From NCBI RefSeq assembly GCF_000003605.2, contig NW_003141318.1, positions 97,646 to 156,881 on the forward strand: a stretch of DNA of 59,236 bases, read 5' to 3'. The notes under the pieces were generated by a model. The model saw nothing but the letters and a program-made list of their open reading frames with translations. It had not been told where the DNA came from and searched no databases. This DNA is from Saccoglossus kowalevskii (Eukaryota; Hemichordata; Enteropneusta; Harrimaniidae). Both the position numbers and the translations under genes were made by a program. Below are positions 1 through 11,909 of the stretch, in pieces (the stretch's first letter is position 1; each line of letters starts with the position of its first letter).

Positions 1-175
1 TAGTCTAGTACTTCTTTTTTTGTTAAAGCTGTCTAAAAACATTCTCGTCTCTCTCTGTCATTTTCTGGTAACAGTACCTAAAATAGAATATGTAACAGTT
101 TCATTGAGATTTGTCAAGCAAATTTGAATAGGAAAAGGTGTTGTATTATAATGTTTGGCAACCTTGACAGTTACC

Positions 176-245
176 GAATCAACAGTGGGCAATGAGATTC
201 AAACCTACCCCTCGCTCGAAAGCAAAACGTGCTAACCATTGTACT
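176..245 (-). repeat. tRNA-derived SINE relic
   Basis: Read on the minus strand, this stretch carries an A-box-like element (TGGTTAGCACG) followed about 25 bases later by a B-box-like element (GGTTTGAATCTC), the internal pol III promoter layout of a tRNA or tRNA-derived SINE. No complete cloverleaf can be drawn, so a functional tRNA gene is unlikely. The same box pair recurs at four other places in the window. Confidence 0.5.
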
Positions 246-562
246 AATAACTTATGTATTTTATTTTTTCCGTATATTTCCATATATTATATTTAAAATT
301 ATATGGGTGGAAAATTTGTTGAGAAAAAAAACGCAAACCAATCACCAAGAATAAAAAATGCACGCGAGGTGTAGCTGGAACAAACTTTGACACATTCAAG
401 AAAAATAAAAAATATATAAATAAGACAACGTGAAAAAAAAATAATTGCAATGGCCATACCCCGTGATTTCAAATGTTTGCTCCAAATATTTTGCCATATA
501 AACTGTTGCTAAAATGCAAGTCGATATGAAGTATTGACAACATCCACTTACAGTGTCTTAGA

Positions 563-1036
563 GTGATTGGTCCTGGCAACGTTTGGGGGATCGTGACGTA
601 GCTCCGCCTGGGAGAATATACGCAATTTTATTTTATGTGTCAGAAAAAACGTATGTGTGCGAAAGTCGAAAATTGATGTCCGATCTAAAAAAATTACCTC
701 TTCCCCCAAATTACTAGTAATTCATGTTGGCTTGGTGATGTCCGTTGTTCCATGCTTTTGTCTGATCCTTAATTGTTTTAAAGGGCTCTACTCAAATTGA
801 CAAAGGACTCAAGTTGTTTAGCAATTACCCGATACAGGCTAGTGTAAAGTGGGCGTAAGACTTGCATACAGTATAGTCTCTTGTTTTATTTTGTTATTAA
901 ACAAAATATGGTAGTGTATAAATTGAGAAAACGGTAACCCAACTTTCGCGGTAACACGGCTCTCATCATTTACACGCTACCACTACCAAAGAAGGAGCTA
1001 CGACACAATCCCAGAAACGTTGCCTGAACCAATCAC
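563..1036. mobile_element. Foldback/MITE-like element with ~46-bp inverted ends
   Basis: The left arm (563-610, beginning GTGATTGGTCCTGGCAACG) is matched, with several mismatches, by the reverse complement of 991-1036. About 380 bp without coding potential lie between the arms. Part of the arm (GACGTAGCTCCGCC) recurs near 6385, so the end sequence belongs to a dispersed family. It looks like a non-autonomous DNA transposon; the superfamily is not assigned because no clear target-site duplication could be fixed. Confidence 0.5.
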
Positions 1037-1108
1037 AAACAAAAGAACAGACAATGAATATTCGGATTAACATCTCTGTTTCCCTCACGCTGACCAACGT
1101 TCCCCCAC

Positions 1109-1141
1109 ACCATGGAGGTATAAATGTTATACCTCCATGGT
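1109..1141. repeat. Perfect 14-bp inverted repeat (hairpin)
   Basis: ACCATGGAGGTATA is followed by a 5-base loop and then its exact reverse complement. There is no T-run or gene end beside it that would suggest a particular role. It may be the remains of a foldback element. Confidence 0.75.
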
Positions 1142-1456
1142 TTAGCGTTGTTCACTGTTATGTGTTTCGAGTGTGTGTGGTGATATAGATCTTACTCTGA
1201 AAATAACGCAGCGTATGATGGTAAATGGTATAGAAATGAAACTCTGTGATCAAACGATCCCTAGAAATGACGATGACGGCAAATTCGACCAATTTTGTTG
1301 CATGTGTCTCAGTGAGAATTGATTTCACTTTCTTGGTATGGACTTTGTGGCTATTCTTATCAAAATGCCATTTGTGCCGGAACCGATCGGCCAACATTCA
1401 CGAGTATGAGTTCACAAGCCGGCCCCCAGAAACACGCACACGACCCGAATGGAAAG

Positions 1457-1669
1457 TACTGTAAAATACTTTTTTTTTCGCTTGGAATTAAATTTTGCTA
1501 TTTTCGCTAAAGGAATGATTCAGTGAAAATAAAATCCAGCGAATATACTTTTTTTCCTATAGTTTACATTCAACTCGTCAAAAATCAGTGAAAATAAAAT
1601 CCACACAAAACGCCCAAAAAGTCGCTTCGGCGAAAATTAATTCAAGCTAAAATAAAGTATTTCACAGTA
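1457..1669. mobile_element. 213-bp MITE with long imperfect terminal inverted repeats
   Basis: The two ends, read inward from TACTGTRAAATACTTT, match as inverted repeats over roughly 40 bp. The interior is AT-rich with repeated GTGAAAATAAAATCCA motifs. The last ~50 bases of the window (59185-59236) carry the same interior sequence as 1500-1548, so a second member of this family begins at the right edge. The TA at both outer ends could be a target-site dinucleotide of a Tc1/mariner-like element; that assignment is tentative. Confidence 0.65.
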
Positions 1670-2066
1670 TTTTAACATTCGCCAAAATATTCACAGATCG
1701 TATTGTTCGCATTCATTCAGGCTTGCGAATGATATTGCAATTAATCAACGTATAATCTATTGTGCAATTTCCTGTCTTGTGTTCGAATTCCCAAGTATAT
1801 AGTGAGACAAATGAAGACGTCACGTTAATATCAAAGCGATGTTACACTTCAGTCAGGAATTTTTTTTTAATTTAGAAATTAGTAACAACCGTTTCCAAAT
1901 TGTACCCCTGTACACCGCCATTACTAGGCAATATAGGAGACGTTTTAGATCGACTCAAGATGCTTGCGATTCAACAGTTCCGGTAATTCCGGTAAGTACT
2001 GGCGGCCGCGATCGCTACTCACAGGTGATCCAAAATAAGACCGGAAAATGCCCCGCGCACATTATT

Positions 2067-2285
2067 CTCCACGTATACGTAAATATACAGACTTCGTAAA
2101 ACAACATAATAAATGTAAAATACGTACGCAACGTTGCGTGTCACCCAAGGCGGGCATGGGTGAAAGAAGCCATACAAATACGCGCATATGTACGTATATT
2201 CCACGATTTGTATACGTAATCATATCTGCGTATACTGAACGTATACCGTGAATATACACAAAATGTATATTTGCGTATACAATCA
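2067..2285. repeat. GTATAC-rich inverted-repeat cluster
   Basis: The segment is crowded with GTATAC and TACGTA palindromes. Its left end (GTATACGTAAATATACA) is nearly the reverse complement of its right end, which suggests another small foldback element. Short open frames in both strands here are products of the repeats and resemble no protein. Confidence 0.35.
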
Positions 2286-2299
2286 ACGACTTTGCCCAG

Positions 2300-5200
2300 T
2301 GGTATGCACATTTGTATGCGGAAACACAGGTTTTATTTTCAAGTATAATTACAGTAATATCTTCATTCCATGTAACACCACATTAAAAAATTATGTAATA
2401 TTCTATAAACAAGCATAATTAGATATTTGAGATCGATTGGCAGAAAGCATATTACTCCGACATCTTTCCGTGTTTGAGCAGTATGATTTCATACATATTG
2501 CAATGAAAGTTGGCAGACGTACACCACAGATAACACCGTTGTCAGAGTCGTCCTATCGGATTCCAAGCACGTGTTGTTATGATCAAGATAATTTTGGTAA
2601 TGATGTTTGGTGATTGGTTTAACCATGCTGTTGCCTCATGCAGGAGCCACAACATTTCACTTATGATATGTTTTGAAAATTTTAAATTCGAAGTAACATC
2701 AATTTGAATGTTCTATGGGCATCGCATTAATTAAAGCAGATGAATTTCAAATTGTACCAAAATGTTTCTAAATTGGTCAAAGCAAATAATACAAACCATT
2801 TTCGGTTTAAAACTGAATGTCTACAACAATAAATTTTGAACATTAATTACTACATAGGCTGAGGGGTATTCTTGTAGGTGTACCGCCCAATTAAAGCATT
2901 GTTGGAGATTTGAGGAAATTACCTTTTGCAACCACTTTAAGTGCAGCCCAGATTGATATGACATGAATTTAGTGTTACATTATTGAGAGTTATAAATGTC
3001 GATATTTACTTATTTTGCTTTCTACGTGCTTTGTTAATGTTGTAACATGCTGAGTTAATTTGACAGGTTACCAATGTATATTTAGTTTGGCATTGTCGTT
3101 GCAGTAGGATAGTCTGTGTGAGGCTACAATGTGTAAGGTACAATTACCTACACAAAAGGAGGAGTTGAAACTTCATGGCTAATTGGTCTATATTTTGGTG
3201 ACGGAGCGCTGTAAAAGACGCTGGTATTCGTACTGGATCACAAAAGGCATATTCCGATAGAGTTAGAACTAATTTTCTTTGATTCAACATAAATTGTGAC
3301 ATTCCTAGAAATATAAAAGAAAAGGGCCTAATGGCTATATAGGAAACAACATGAGTGTCTGTGGTGCATCTCAGAAGAATGTTAATAGAAATTGCCTCAC
3401 ATCGATTATCATTTTTTTTTAATATAGTCTATCGTAAAACAAAAAAACTATTGTGGCGATTCGGTAACGTAAAATTCAATAAAATCCCACAATGCTAAAC
3501 CTTCGATCGCAGTTGCAAAGCTATAGTGAACTGCTTGATGAATGTCGGGTAATATAGAAACAATTTTACGTATGCAAATAATATAACAGAAATAACAATA
3601 CACTGTCAATAATAAATAGCTATTTATAAAATAAAAACAATGACAGGCAAAACAAATTGTAACATATACTCGATCTAGAATTTTAATTGAGATCAATATT
3701 GAATTCAATCATAAAAGCACTATATTATTTCCCTGTCGAAATGTTGCCACAACATTTTGTACATAATTTCATATTGGACACGATTTCTTATTGACTGTTC
3801 ATTTATTGAAACGATGTTGGAAAACTTGTGCAGGTTTATTTCGTGAAAGGTATCTACCCTTCTTTCTCACATCTCTGCTTGGCAAAATCGATTTATCTGG
3901 CGCCAACACCTGGCTTACAACCTACTTGGAGGAAGTATAAATGCCAGGAAACTTTGATTCGAACGAAAAACATATAGATCCAATAAAATTTGTTTACAAA
4001 CTGAAATAACAATTTTAATTTTATTTATGTATTTATTCATTTAGGTTATGTGTTGTTGTGAAAGCAATCCAATGTCAAACAATTGAGTAAATGTTAACTG
4101 ACCGCATTTGAGTTATAGATGAGTGTGATCGGTTAAATTATTTTCAATCGATATTTGAAATTTATAAACATTTACAAATACTTTATATAACAACTCGCGT
4201 ATTCATATAAAACTCGCGTCCGACATCTGTTATATGCCCCCTATAAACAACATGTAGGGAGTCTCCTTACCATCTTGAACTTACATCAATGTTAGTGTCC
4301 ATAATAATAATAATAATCAATCTAAAATGAGGAAAATGTGCATTTTTCACAATAAATACAATTTATTATTTGTAACTTTTGTGGAATTTTTTTAAATATT
4401 AAATATTCTTAAACCAAACAACAATTTGATGACCTCTGTCACCCCTTCTTTAAATACAAAAACAAGATAACAGACTCCATGTGAACTACCTATAATGGCA
4501 ATTACATTGTGTAGTCTTTTTCCTTACAGAAAATCTTTACTATTCCACTGCTCGCTTTACGACTATAAGAAACATGTAAAGTGAACATAATCACAAAAAT
4601 GATAACTTACCTCCTATTAGCAGATGACAGCGGATATAACCAAGAAAAAACAATTCAAAACAACTTGTAGACGATATAGACTGTGCAGATGTTTGTTTAC
4701 CATACGTTATACAATATGAAATTTGTTTTGAAGCATATTTTTATTGAGTGCAATTCGCTTAACTTTTTTATTTTCTCACATAAAATTGGTGATAAACCGG
4801 ATTGAATAATTTCCGGAATGATAGGCCACTTTGTTTGACAGGCAATCTTACATGTTGATAGGAGTGACAATTTATAATAACACGTTGATGGCGCAGGTTC
4901 TTTTTTATAGGCATAGACTATCTTTAATCGCTAAAATAATCACGACAAATTACTACGCGTGACTTCGTACGTATTACATTTTGTGGATATTCTGAAACGC
5001 CTAGAACAAGGCCTCTATTAATAAATATATGTCGACTATACAACCTACACAACGACTTAATTCATTGTGTGGGTGGACACGACTACAACACTTGGAGGTA
5101 TCGGTAACTTCAAATAAAATTAATAGACATCTGACAAATTCATTAAGTTATTTTCCACTTTTTAAAGGTATCCTTGAAGCCAGTAATGCCCATATGAATA

Positions 5201-8200
5201 TCTTTTTTTTTATTTTTTTATTTTGTTCTAAATTTACGTTTACTGCACAAAAAGAACAACTAAAACCCAGACATGATATCTCCATACATATTTCAGTAAT
5301 ATTAATATTGCTACACTCGTTCTCTGAAGTGAAAATTGTAAGACGAAGAATGAATTTAATCAATACTAATTATGACCATGATTATTTGATAGCTCTTAAA
5401 CATTAATTATTAAACTATGAATACTAAACAATACAGTAACATAATTATAAATTGTATGAACATTGTCGTGTTTATTAAGCTTTTATAAATAATTCACTCA
5501 ACAATTCAAATAATTCACGACAATATCCACGCTATAACTCACTTCTAAGTACTAAAATATAAGAAAAACACATAGAAATACTGATTAAAGATTCATTAGA
5601 TGGAAAATGTTTCTAGCGTGTCAAATATCCAAACAACATACTATCCTATACTGTCCCATGCAAATAAAGCGGTCATATAACTGAACGGTGTCATGAACAC
5701 GAGAGTATATTAAAGCTCGTCGATACAGTAGAGTCAGAGAACTGGCATGGACACAGATATATTTTTTTCTGTTTATCTCGTTTGATAATTTTCACAAAAT
5801 ATCTTCCTGCATTACGAGGACTGGATTTAGTCGCATATGTGTGTGCCCATCGGGGGTACAGTTAGTGTCGGCGCTTCATGAGAACAAGGTACCTCATTTA
5901 CACTTGCCATCTGACTGTGTGATCAGCTCAATAATTGAAATATTATGTGGGTACGCGCGCCTATGGTAACCCCCGGAGGTAGCGGTAATTTCAAAAGAAA
6001 TTATATACCATCCATAACTTATTATCTATAATTTTTTTCTGTATTTAACATGTATTATTGTATTAATTCCTACTCTCGGGCGGACATCCGGGCATTTTCA
6101 CCGCATGGCAACCATCACGGTGAAAACAAAGGCCGAAAACTCTCATAAAACGGTACTTTGGGATGGTTGTTGAGACTCCCCTGAACAGTGTGACAAAATT
6201 ACCCCTGCGTGTGTAACGCATATAAATTTGATTGTTCAGGATTACTTCAAAGTTGAGTTCCTGTTGTTTTCTCAAATCTTCACCAGCTCTTCACTCGGCG
6301 CTCTGCGTTCCTCAGCAGCGCGCAGAGCCCATAGAAATACGTGGTACAGTTGTGCGCGTCTTAGCAACGTGGAACGTCTTGTGACGTAGCTCCGCCCCGA
6401 GGATAGGTTATAGAATGACAAGCGACATACATAGTCTCTCTAAGGTTATTTTTATTTTTAGTATCAATACTAGTGTGAATTTTGTTAGAGAACTCGACAT
6501 ATAATCAATGAATTTTTCGAACAATAAAATAAAGTCCCATGTAGTTTCATTGTTCCAATAACGCCCATTCCAAATTAGTATTCTCTACTTTCTCAAATAT
6601 ATACGTTGACTAAAACATTCTGATATTCTGATTGGTGGAAACAGTGCAGCCATGATATAAAACCTTTATTATAGTTAGCAAACTCACTAACTCACACAGT
6701 AAAGGAAGTACTTAATACCAGCTGTGTTTCATATGAGTCTATCACTAAAAAAAAATACTAATTCCAGAAATATTGATATTGAATCACGTGTTCAATGAAG
6801 GGGGGGACATACAATGGCCAATAATGCATTTAATCAATATGTATTATATATGACATAATTAATTGATTGTTTTTAAATATTTAATATGATATCTTGAATA
6901 ACTATATTAAAATATTTATAACCTTTTATGGGAAGCCTATATTGTGTTTCTGAATATCGGGGCCGCAGTTCAAAACTATTGACTCATTTCTATACATTTA
7001 ACTGAGCGTGTATAATAAAAAATATCAAATATAAACACAAGGTTTGTTAGAAAGAGGCATTTTTTCGCGAGCCATATATCTTGTTAATACTGGTTATACT
7101 GGTATATTATAACAGTCTATCAGTACGATGAATACATTACCGTGGTTGAATACACAATACTATGTTTTAATTTATGTAAGCCAAATAAAAGTTAACAGAG
7201 TTTATTTTGTGCAGAGAACGATTCACGCAACACAACATAGCCAGACATTGGGGCAAAGGTTATCAGATCTGACTGTACATGATGGTAAACTCGACAATAA
7301 TGGTTCAGGATTATAAACAGTGAATACATACAAAGAAATAATTGTAATTGGAAACTCATAGTTGATCTCATCTTTTGGGAGTGGGGCATATTCATGCCTC
7401 GTTGCGGAGGGGAAGATGTGTCGTGATTATGTAATTTGATTTAGAAATATGAATCGTTATAGTGCATTTATGCCCAAACGGTGAAATCAATTGTATTCAA
7501 TATCTACTAAATGATTTTTATCCGGAAGGTTATGCACACAAGTTGTGAATATGATCTCAATTCTGAAGAGACTCCAAACAACAATATTATATCACACGAA
7601 AACGGCACTGTATATATATATATAACTAACTAAATACAGTACATCAAAGCACTATGCATAAAGTTATTAAAATGCTTTGTACTATTTCCAAACCAAAATT
7701 GTAACTTAATTATGATGATTTTATTTATTTAAAAAATGCTCAACCAAATGCTTAGTTATACATATTGCCTCTTTCATGTATGGACAAATATATTACTTTG
7801 AATATGTTGAAACCTGGAATAACAGAGAACCGCCAAATATCCTGTTGGGATACGTCATGTACGATCATAAACTTATGTAGGCTATAGTTTAACAATGACA
7901 TTGTCCCCCAAAACGGACTCAATCTGCATATTTATCTGTATTAACAATGATAGAATATTTATTTAAAGTCATTCCATCATCCTATAAATATTTATAAGAT
8001 CCAATGATAGTTGAATCTAACAAGTCAATCAACTAATACAGTGCGCAAAGACGTTATTTGAAAATACACAATAGAATGCGGAGTGTATAAAAGCAAATAG
8101 ACGATTTTTTTCTGAAATAAACATGGAACGGCAACTGATTGACAGGTCTACAAATTAGTAATCATCCAAATAATTGTCCAACCTAAAATGTATTGTGTGC

Positions 8201-8380
8201 TGACGTTTTCTTATATTTATAATATGAGTTTAACTGGTTAGAAGGCTTGAGATTGTCGCACGTGCATGCCCGTTATTTTTGCAACCTGAGGAATTCTGAT
8301 CGGAATCCGTAATTCCGGTCGGAATTCGGTCAGAGTAGGGAATACTTGGCAGAAAATGTAGTGTTGTCAACCAAGATCCA
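2300..8380. other. Gene-poor AT-rich interval
   Basis: No exon could be supported in these 6 kb. An open frame at 5029-5406 (+, 125 codons) overlaps a repeated motif (GGAGGTATCGGTAACTTCAAA near 5094, again near 5975) and looks accidental. Simple repeats include an ATA run near 4301 and a short TA run near 7612. A dispersed repeat sits at 6072-6150 and is listed separately. Confidence 0.6.
6072..6150 (+). repeat. Dispersed ~80-bp repeat, copy 1
   Basis: The sequence beginning CTCGGGCGGACATCCGGGCA recurs, diverged, at 25203-25275 in the same orientation and at 32430-32511 in the opposite one. The three copies align over most of their length but share no open frame, so this is an interspersed non-coding repeat of unknown class. 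Confidence 0.7.
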
Positions 8381-8389
8381 TTATAATAT

Positions 8390-9030
8390 TCCAAAGAATT
8401 TGACATGGCAGCTAGAAACGTCTCTTTCAACACAACATGACATCGCGTTATCCCATGTGGACTGTGCGGGTGCAGGTGTACAAAACTATGAAAACGCCAA
8501 CAAAAATTAAATTAAAACCCGTCAACTTTTATTAATTTACTATACCATTCTTCTGACCCATCATTGTAGTTTGGAAATACCCGAAACAACTTCGGTAAAT
8601 ACGGCACTACCAATATAAACAGATTTACAATTTAGACATCACGTTTGGCTTCTATGTTGTTTATATACTTTATGAAACACTGACAAATAGCGTTCTAGCG
8701 TGATTACAATTAGATTTAAAAGAATATGCTAACAAGGACAAGACAGTATATCCGGATTTTCCCAATTTACAACACAACTCACTTAATACAGGCACAACAT
8801 TACGCGGACTAGTTTTCCTAATCAGAAACACAACTAAAGTAAATATGTCAACTTCTGATTGATTTAGACTAAACCTGTACGTATTTAGAAATTATCCTTC
8901 AGATATACATGACATACCATGAAAGTATCCACAATTACCCATAGTGATATTCATAATTAGCGTTCAGTCTTCCGGGAGAGGTCTATCTGTATTGATGCTT
9001 GCAACGATGATGGGTGACGTTTTTCGGATA
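8390..9030 (-). pseudogene. Decayed GPCR copy, inverted relative to the intact gene
   Basis: The reverse complement aligns by eye with the intact receptor at 11910-13046, from its start region (GCAAGCATCAATACA) through TM1 (ATTATGAATATCAC), TM2, the TM3 end (CTAGAACGCTATTTG, coding LERYL), TM4-TM5 and into the third intracellular loop (ATGGGATAACG). Several small deletions and in-frame stops interrupt it, for example after TSD in the TM2 region. Nothing matching TM6-TM7 was found to its left, so the 3' part is lost. It lies on the opposite strand and about 2.9 kb from the intact gene, so it arose by inverted duplication or by tandem duplication and inversion. Divergence is substantial, suggesting an old event. 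Confidence 0.85.
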
Positions 9031-9520
9031 TTCAATCCAATAGCCTTAGACCCATATACGTATATCGACTACTCCAGCCAGACAGAGTAAACTAGATGAA
9101 TCGGTAACTTTCGATATTCGTGTTTGAGATTACGTCACAATAAAGATATATACTGAAGTTCAAGGTTTTGGTTCTTGAAAGCTAATGAAATGCATGTGTT
9201 ATTCAATAACGTTGTACTCACTCAAGTACAGTAAATGTTGTAAGGAAGTATAATCCAATTGATCAGAAAACAGTAATGTTTTCATTGTTACAGTGCAGTG
9301 AATGACACTCAGTCTGAAAGACAACAATAACAAGTTCTAACACTCAGAAATTACAACTAGATTTTCTCAATATTCATATCAACACCTCAGTCACAGCACA
9401 TTAATAAATTATAGTATGACCTTGACCTGCCTGCTGTGGTTGATGTTGTGGGCTCAAAGTCATTACTTGGCTGACTTGCCATGAGGAGGAAGTCTGATTT
9501 TGCAATAGCAGTTTACAAAA

Positions 9521-9765
9521 TATGATATATATTTATCCAGCATCAAATCTCACTCACCTTGTGTGTCCAACAAACATTTTCAACGATATGTATTTATCCG
9601 GGGTCGTGTCCTACTCAATTCGTATGTTCAATTGGTATTTTACATTAACATATTTAGTCAGCCTCAAATCCTACTACCCGTGTGCTCAATTGACGTACTT
9701 AAAGAGATATGTATTTATCCAGTGTCGTATTCTATTCATCTATAACTTATTTCATGTGTGTATTG
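9521..9765. repeat. Minisatellite, about four ~60-bp units
   Basis: Units of about 58-64 bp begin with GATATRTATTTATCC and continue with a segment ending TGTGTTCAATTG-like; four diverged copies can be followed. The same unit appears reverse-complemented at 10428-10690. Short open frames across it are repeat artefacts. Confidence 0.75.
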
Positions 9766-9779
9766 AGGTCATCTGAAGG

Positions 9780-10425
9780 GTCGAAACAATGTTGTTATGG
9801 GGAGAACTTGAAATTGAAATCTCCCAGGAGAACAAGTATAATGAGCATGTTCAACCGTTCAACCGGCGTGTTGTAACGACGGGTGCGTCGATTACGTCAT
9901 GTGTTTGATTCAAACGCTATACTGCATAAATGAAGGAGCACGTTCCTTGCGGGGAGGTTTCTTGAAATATGTGCATTATATTAACATTTTGGGTAATAAT
10001 AATTTGCATTAGTACTTGTTTTCCGGTTTTGAGCAGTTGATCATACACCTGCAATATTTATCAACAACGGTCACAGTCGTGTAATCTTAATTGAGTTAGA
10101 TATCCCAAACAGTTAATTCAGTTTTGAAGCAGGATTAGATCATATGTCTTCTTGAGCTAGATATAGGACTTTGCGTCAGCCAATCATATGGCTAGATTCA
10201 GACTAAATATTTTATAATCAATGTAAAACTGACTAATATATGACAAAACATGCCGATTGGATGTGGAGCTTTGTAAAAAATCTATATTTTTTATCAACAG
10301 TACATATGAAACAGTTAACAGGGGGTACAGACCGTCAGTCGTATCTCAATAGATACTCAGAACTGGGGCACTACATTGAAGGTGCGTGGTTAGTCTGCTG
10401 TTGTTCTTCTTAACACGCTATTATT
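9780..10425. other. Spacer between the inverted minisatellites
   Basis: There is no recognisable gene, RNA or element in this AT-rich stretch. Its only notable property is its position between two arrays of the same unit in opposite orientation. Confidence 0.6.
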
Positions 10426-10427
10426 CC

Positions 10428-10690
10428 TGCGCATTGGACACACAAGGTAAGTAAAATGTAACGCTGACTAGCTGACTAAATACGTATCATTTAAGATCTG
10501 CATTGAACACGCCAAGCGAGTAAGATGCAATGCTGACCAACTGTGTATAAATTAAAATGTCCATAAATGCACGAGATGGATAGGATAAGGTGGTGACCAA
10601 AAACCTATTTTAGAATGTACATTGAATACACAAAGTGTGCAGAATGCGACGCTGGTTCAACATTTATCATAAAGAACGTGGATGAATAAG
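10428..10690. repeat. Minisatellite, same unit in reverse orientation
   Basis: About four ~62-bp units begin ATTGRACACACAAGGTAAGT or a close variant and contain GCTGAC. The reverse complement matches the 9521-9765 array. Together the arrays could form a large hairpin with a ~660-base loop. Confidence 0.7.
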
Positions 10691-10999
10691 ATGTGACATG
10701 GAGACTTGTACATACTTGCGTTAGTCTTCAAGCTAATAGTTAAAATTGAAAACGGAAATATATAGATAATGTTCGTTGCCGTTACGTTATTTCTGTTAGT
10801 TAGTAGAGAAAACCCACGGCTGATTTATTTTGTTAACATTTTCAGGTATACAGGCTTTTCCAAAATTTGCGGTTTTCACGCTTCTGTTTCGTGCTTCTTT
10901 TTTTTCGACTATGTGTGGAATATAGTTTCCGAGTTCATGCGATTTACAAAACCGACTAATATTCCCGTAGCGGAAAGTGAAGCTCACAGGGTTGCTATG

Positions 11000-11909
11000 T
11001 TATAATCATTATACATCTCATCACTAAGCAATATATCGACCCTAAATATTTCAAACAATTCTCAACTTTGGAAATGCTATCACATACTATTTCTAACATA
11101 TACTACTAATCACTGTGCCAAAAGAATATTGTTTTTTTCTTTCGCACCACGGATGAAATCAACCAAAAATTAGCAACAAATTAAAGCAGAATTGAAAGCC
11201 ATAGTGACCATTTACTATCACAAATGCATCTTCAAAAACGGACTTTAGAAAGGTTTACTGAGATGAGGTTTATTAAGTTTAGCACTTTTAAACAATACAG
11301 TTCTCATACAAGAATAAAACGCAGGATATTATATATTTAGAACTGTTTCTTTACTGTTTATCAAGAATGATGCCCGCTAGATAACAAATATTTGAAATTC
11401 AATTAGATGGATTTGAAGTCATTCGCATTATCTTATACCATTATTAGAATTTATGTCTCGTTAGATAATAAACACATTCTGCTACAAATGCTCAATCCGG
11501 GTAAATTATAAAGCAATTACAAATACATATATTGAATTTGTTGTATTGTTTCCTTCCAGTGCATTCTCCGCGGCGTAACAAGACATCAACAGACATTGAA
11601 ACACCGTTATTGGTTCAACTATTAGCCTATTAATTGTGAAGTTGAGTGAACAACAACGTTATTATGTTACAGATGCAAGTCGATCTGCTTATAAGGATTA
11701 AATCCATGTAAAATCGTTAAACATCGAAATTTAACATACAGTGAACACAAAAACATCATTATTGATAGTTTTATCAAGTACTTTCTCAAGAAGTGACTTA
11801 CGTAAATAAGTATCTCAAATATTGACAGTCACCGATTCGTTTATTCTACTCTGTATAACTGGGGCAGTCGATATAGGCATCTACTCTATTGACCTGAATT
11901 TCCATCAAC
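11000..11909. other. 5' flank of the GPCR gene
   Basis: No exon or repeat of note was seen. The receptor needs no upstream coding exon because its first ATG precedes a complete N-terminus. A 5' UTR intron cannot be excluded, and no confident TATA box was identified. Confidence 0.4.

Noticed and set aside
5029-5406. Plus open frame of 125 codons
   Set aside because: It contains a non-coding repeated motif and a long run of Phe from a T-rich tract; no family or splice evidence.
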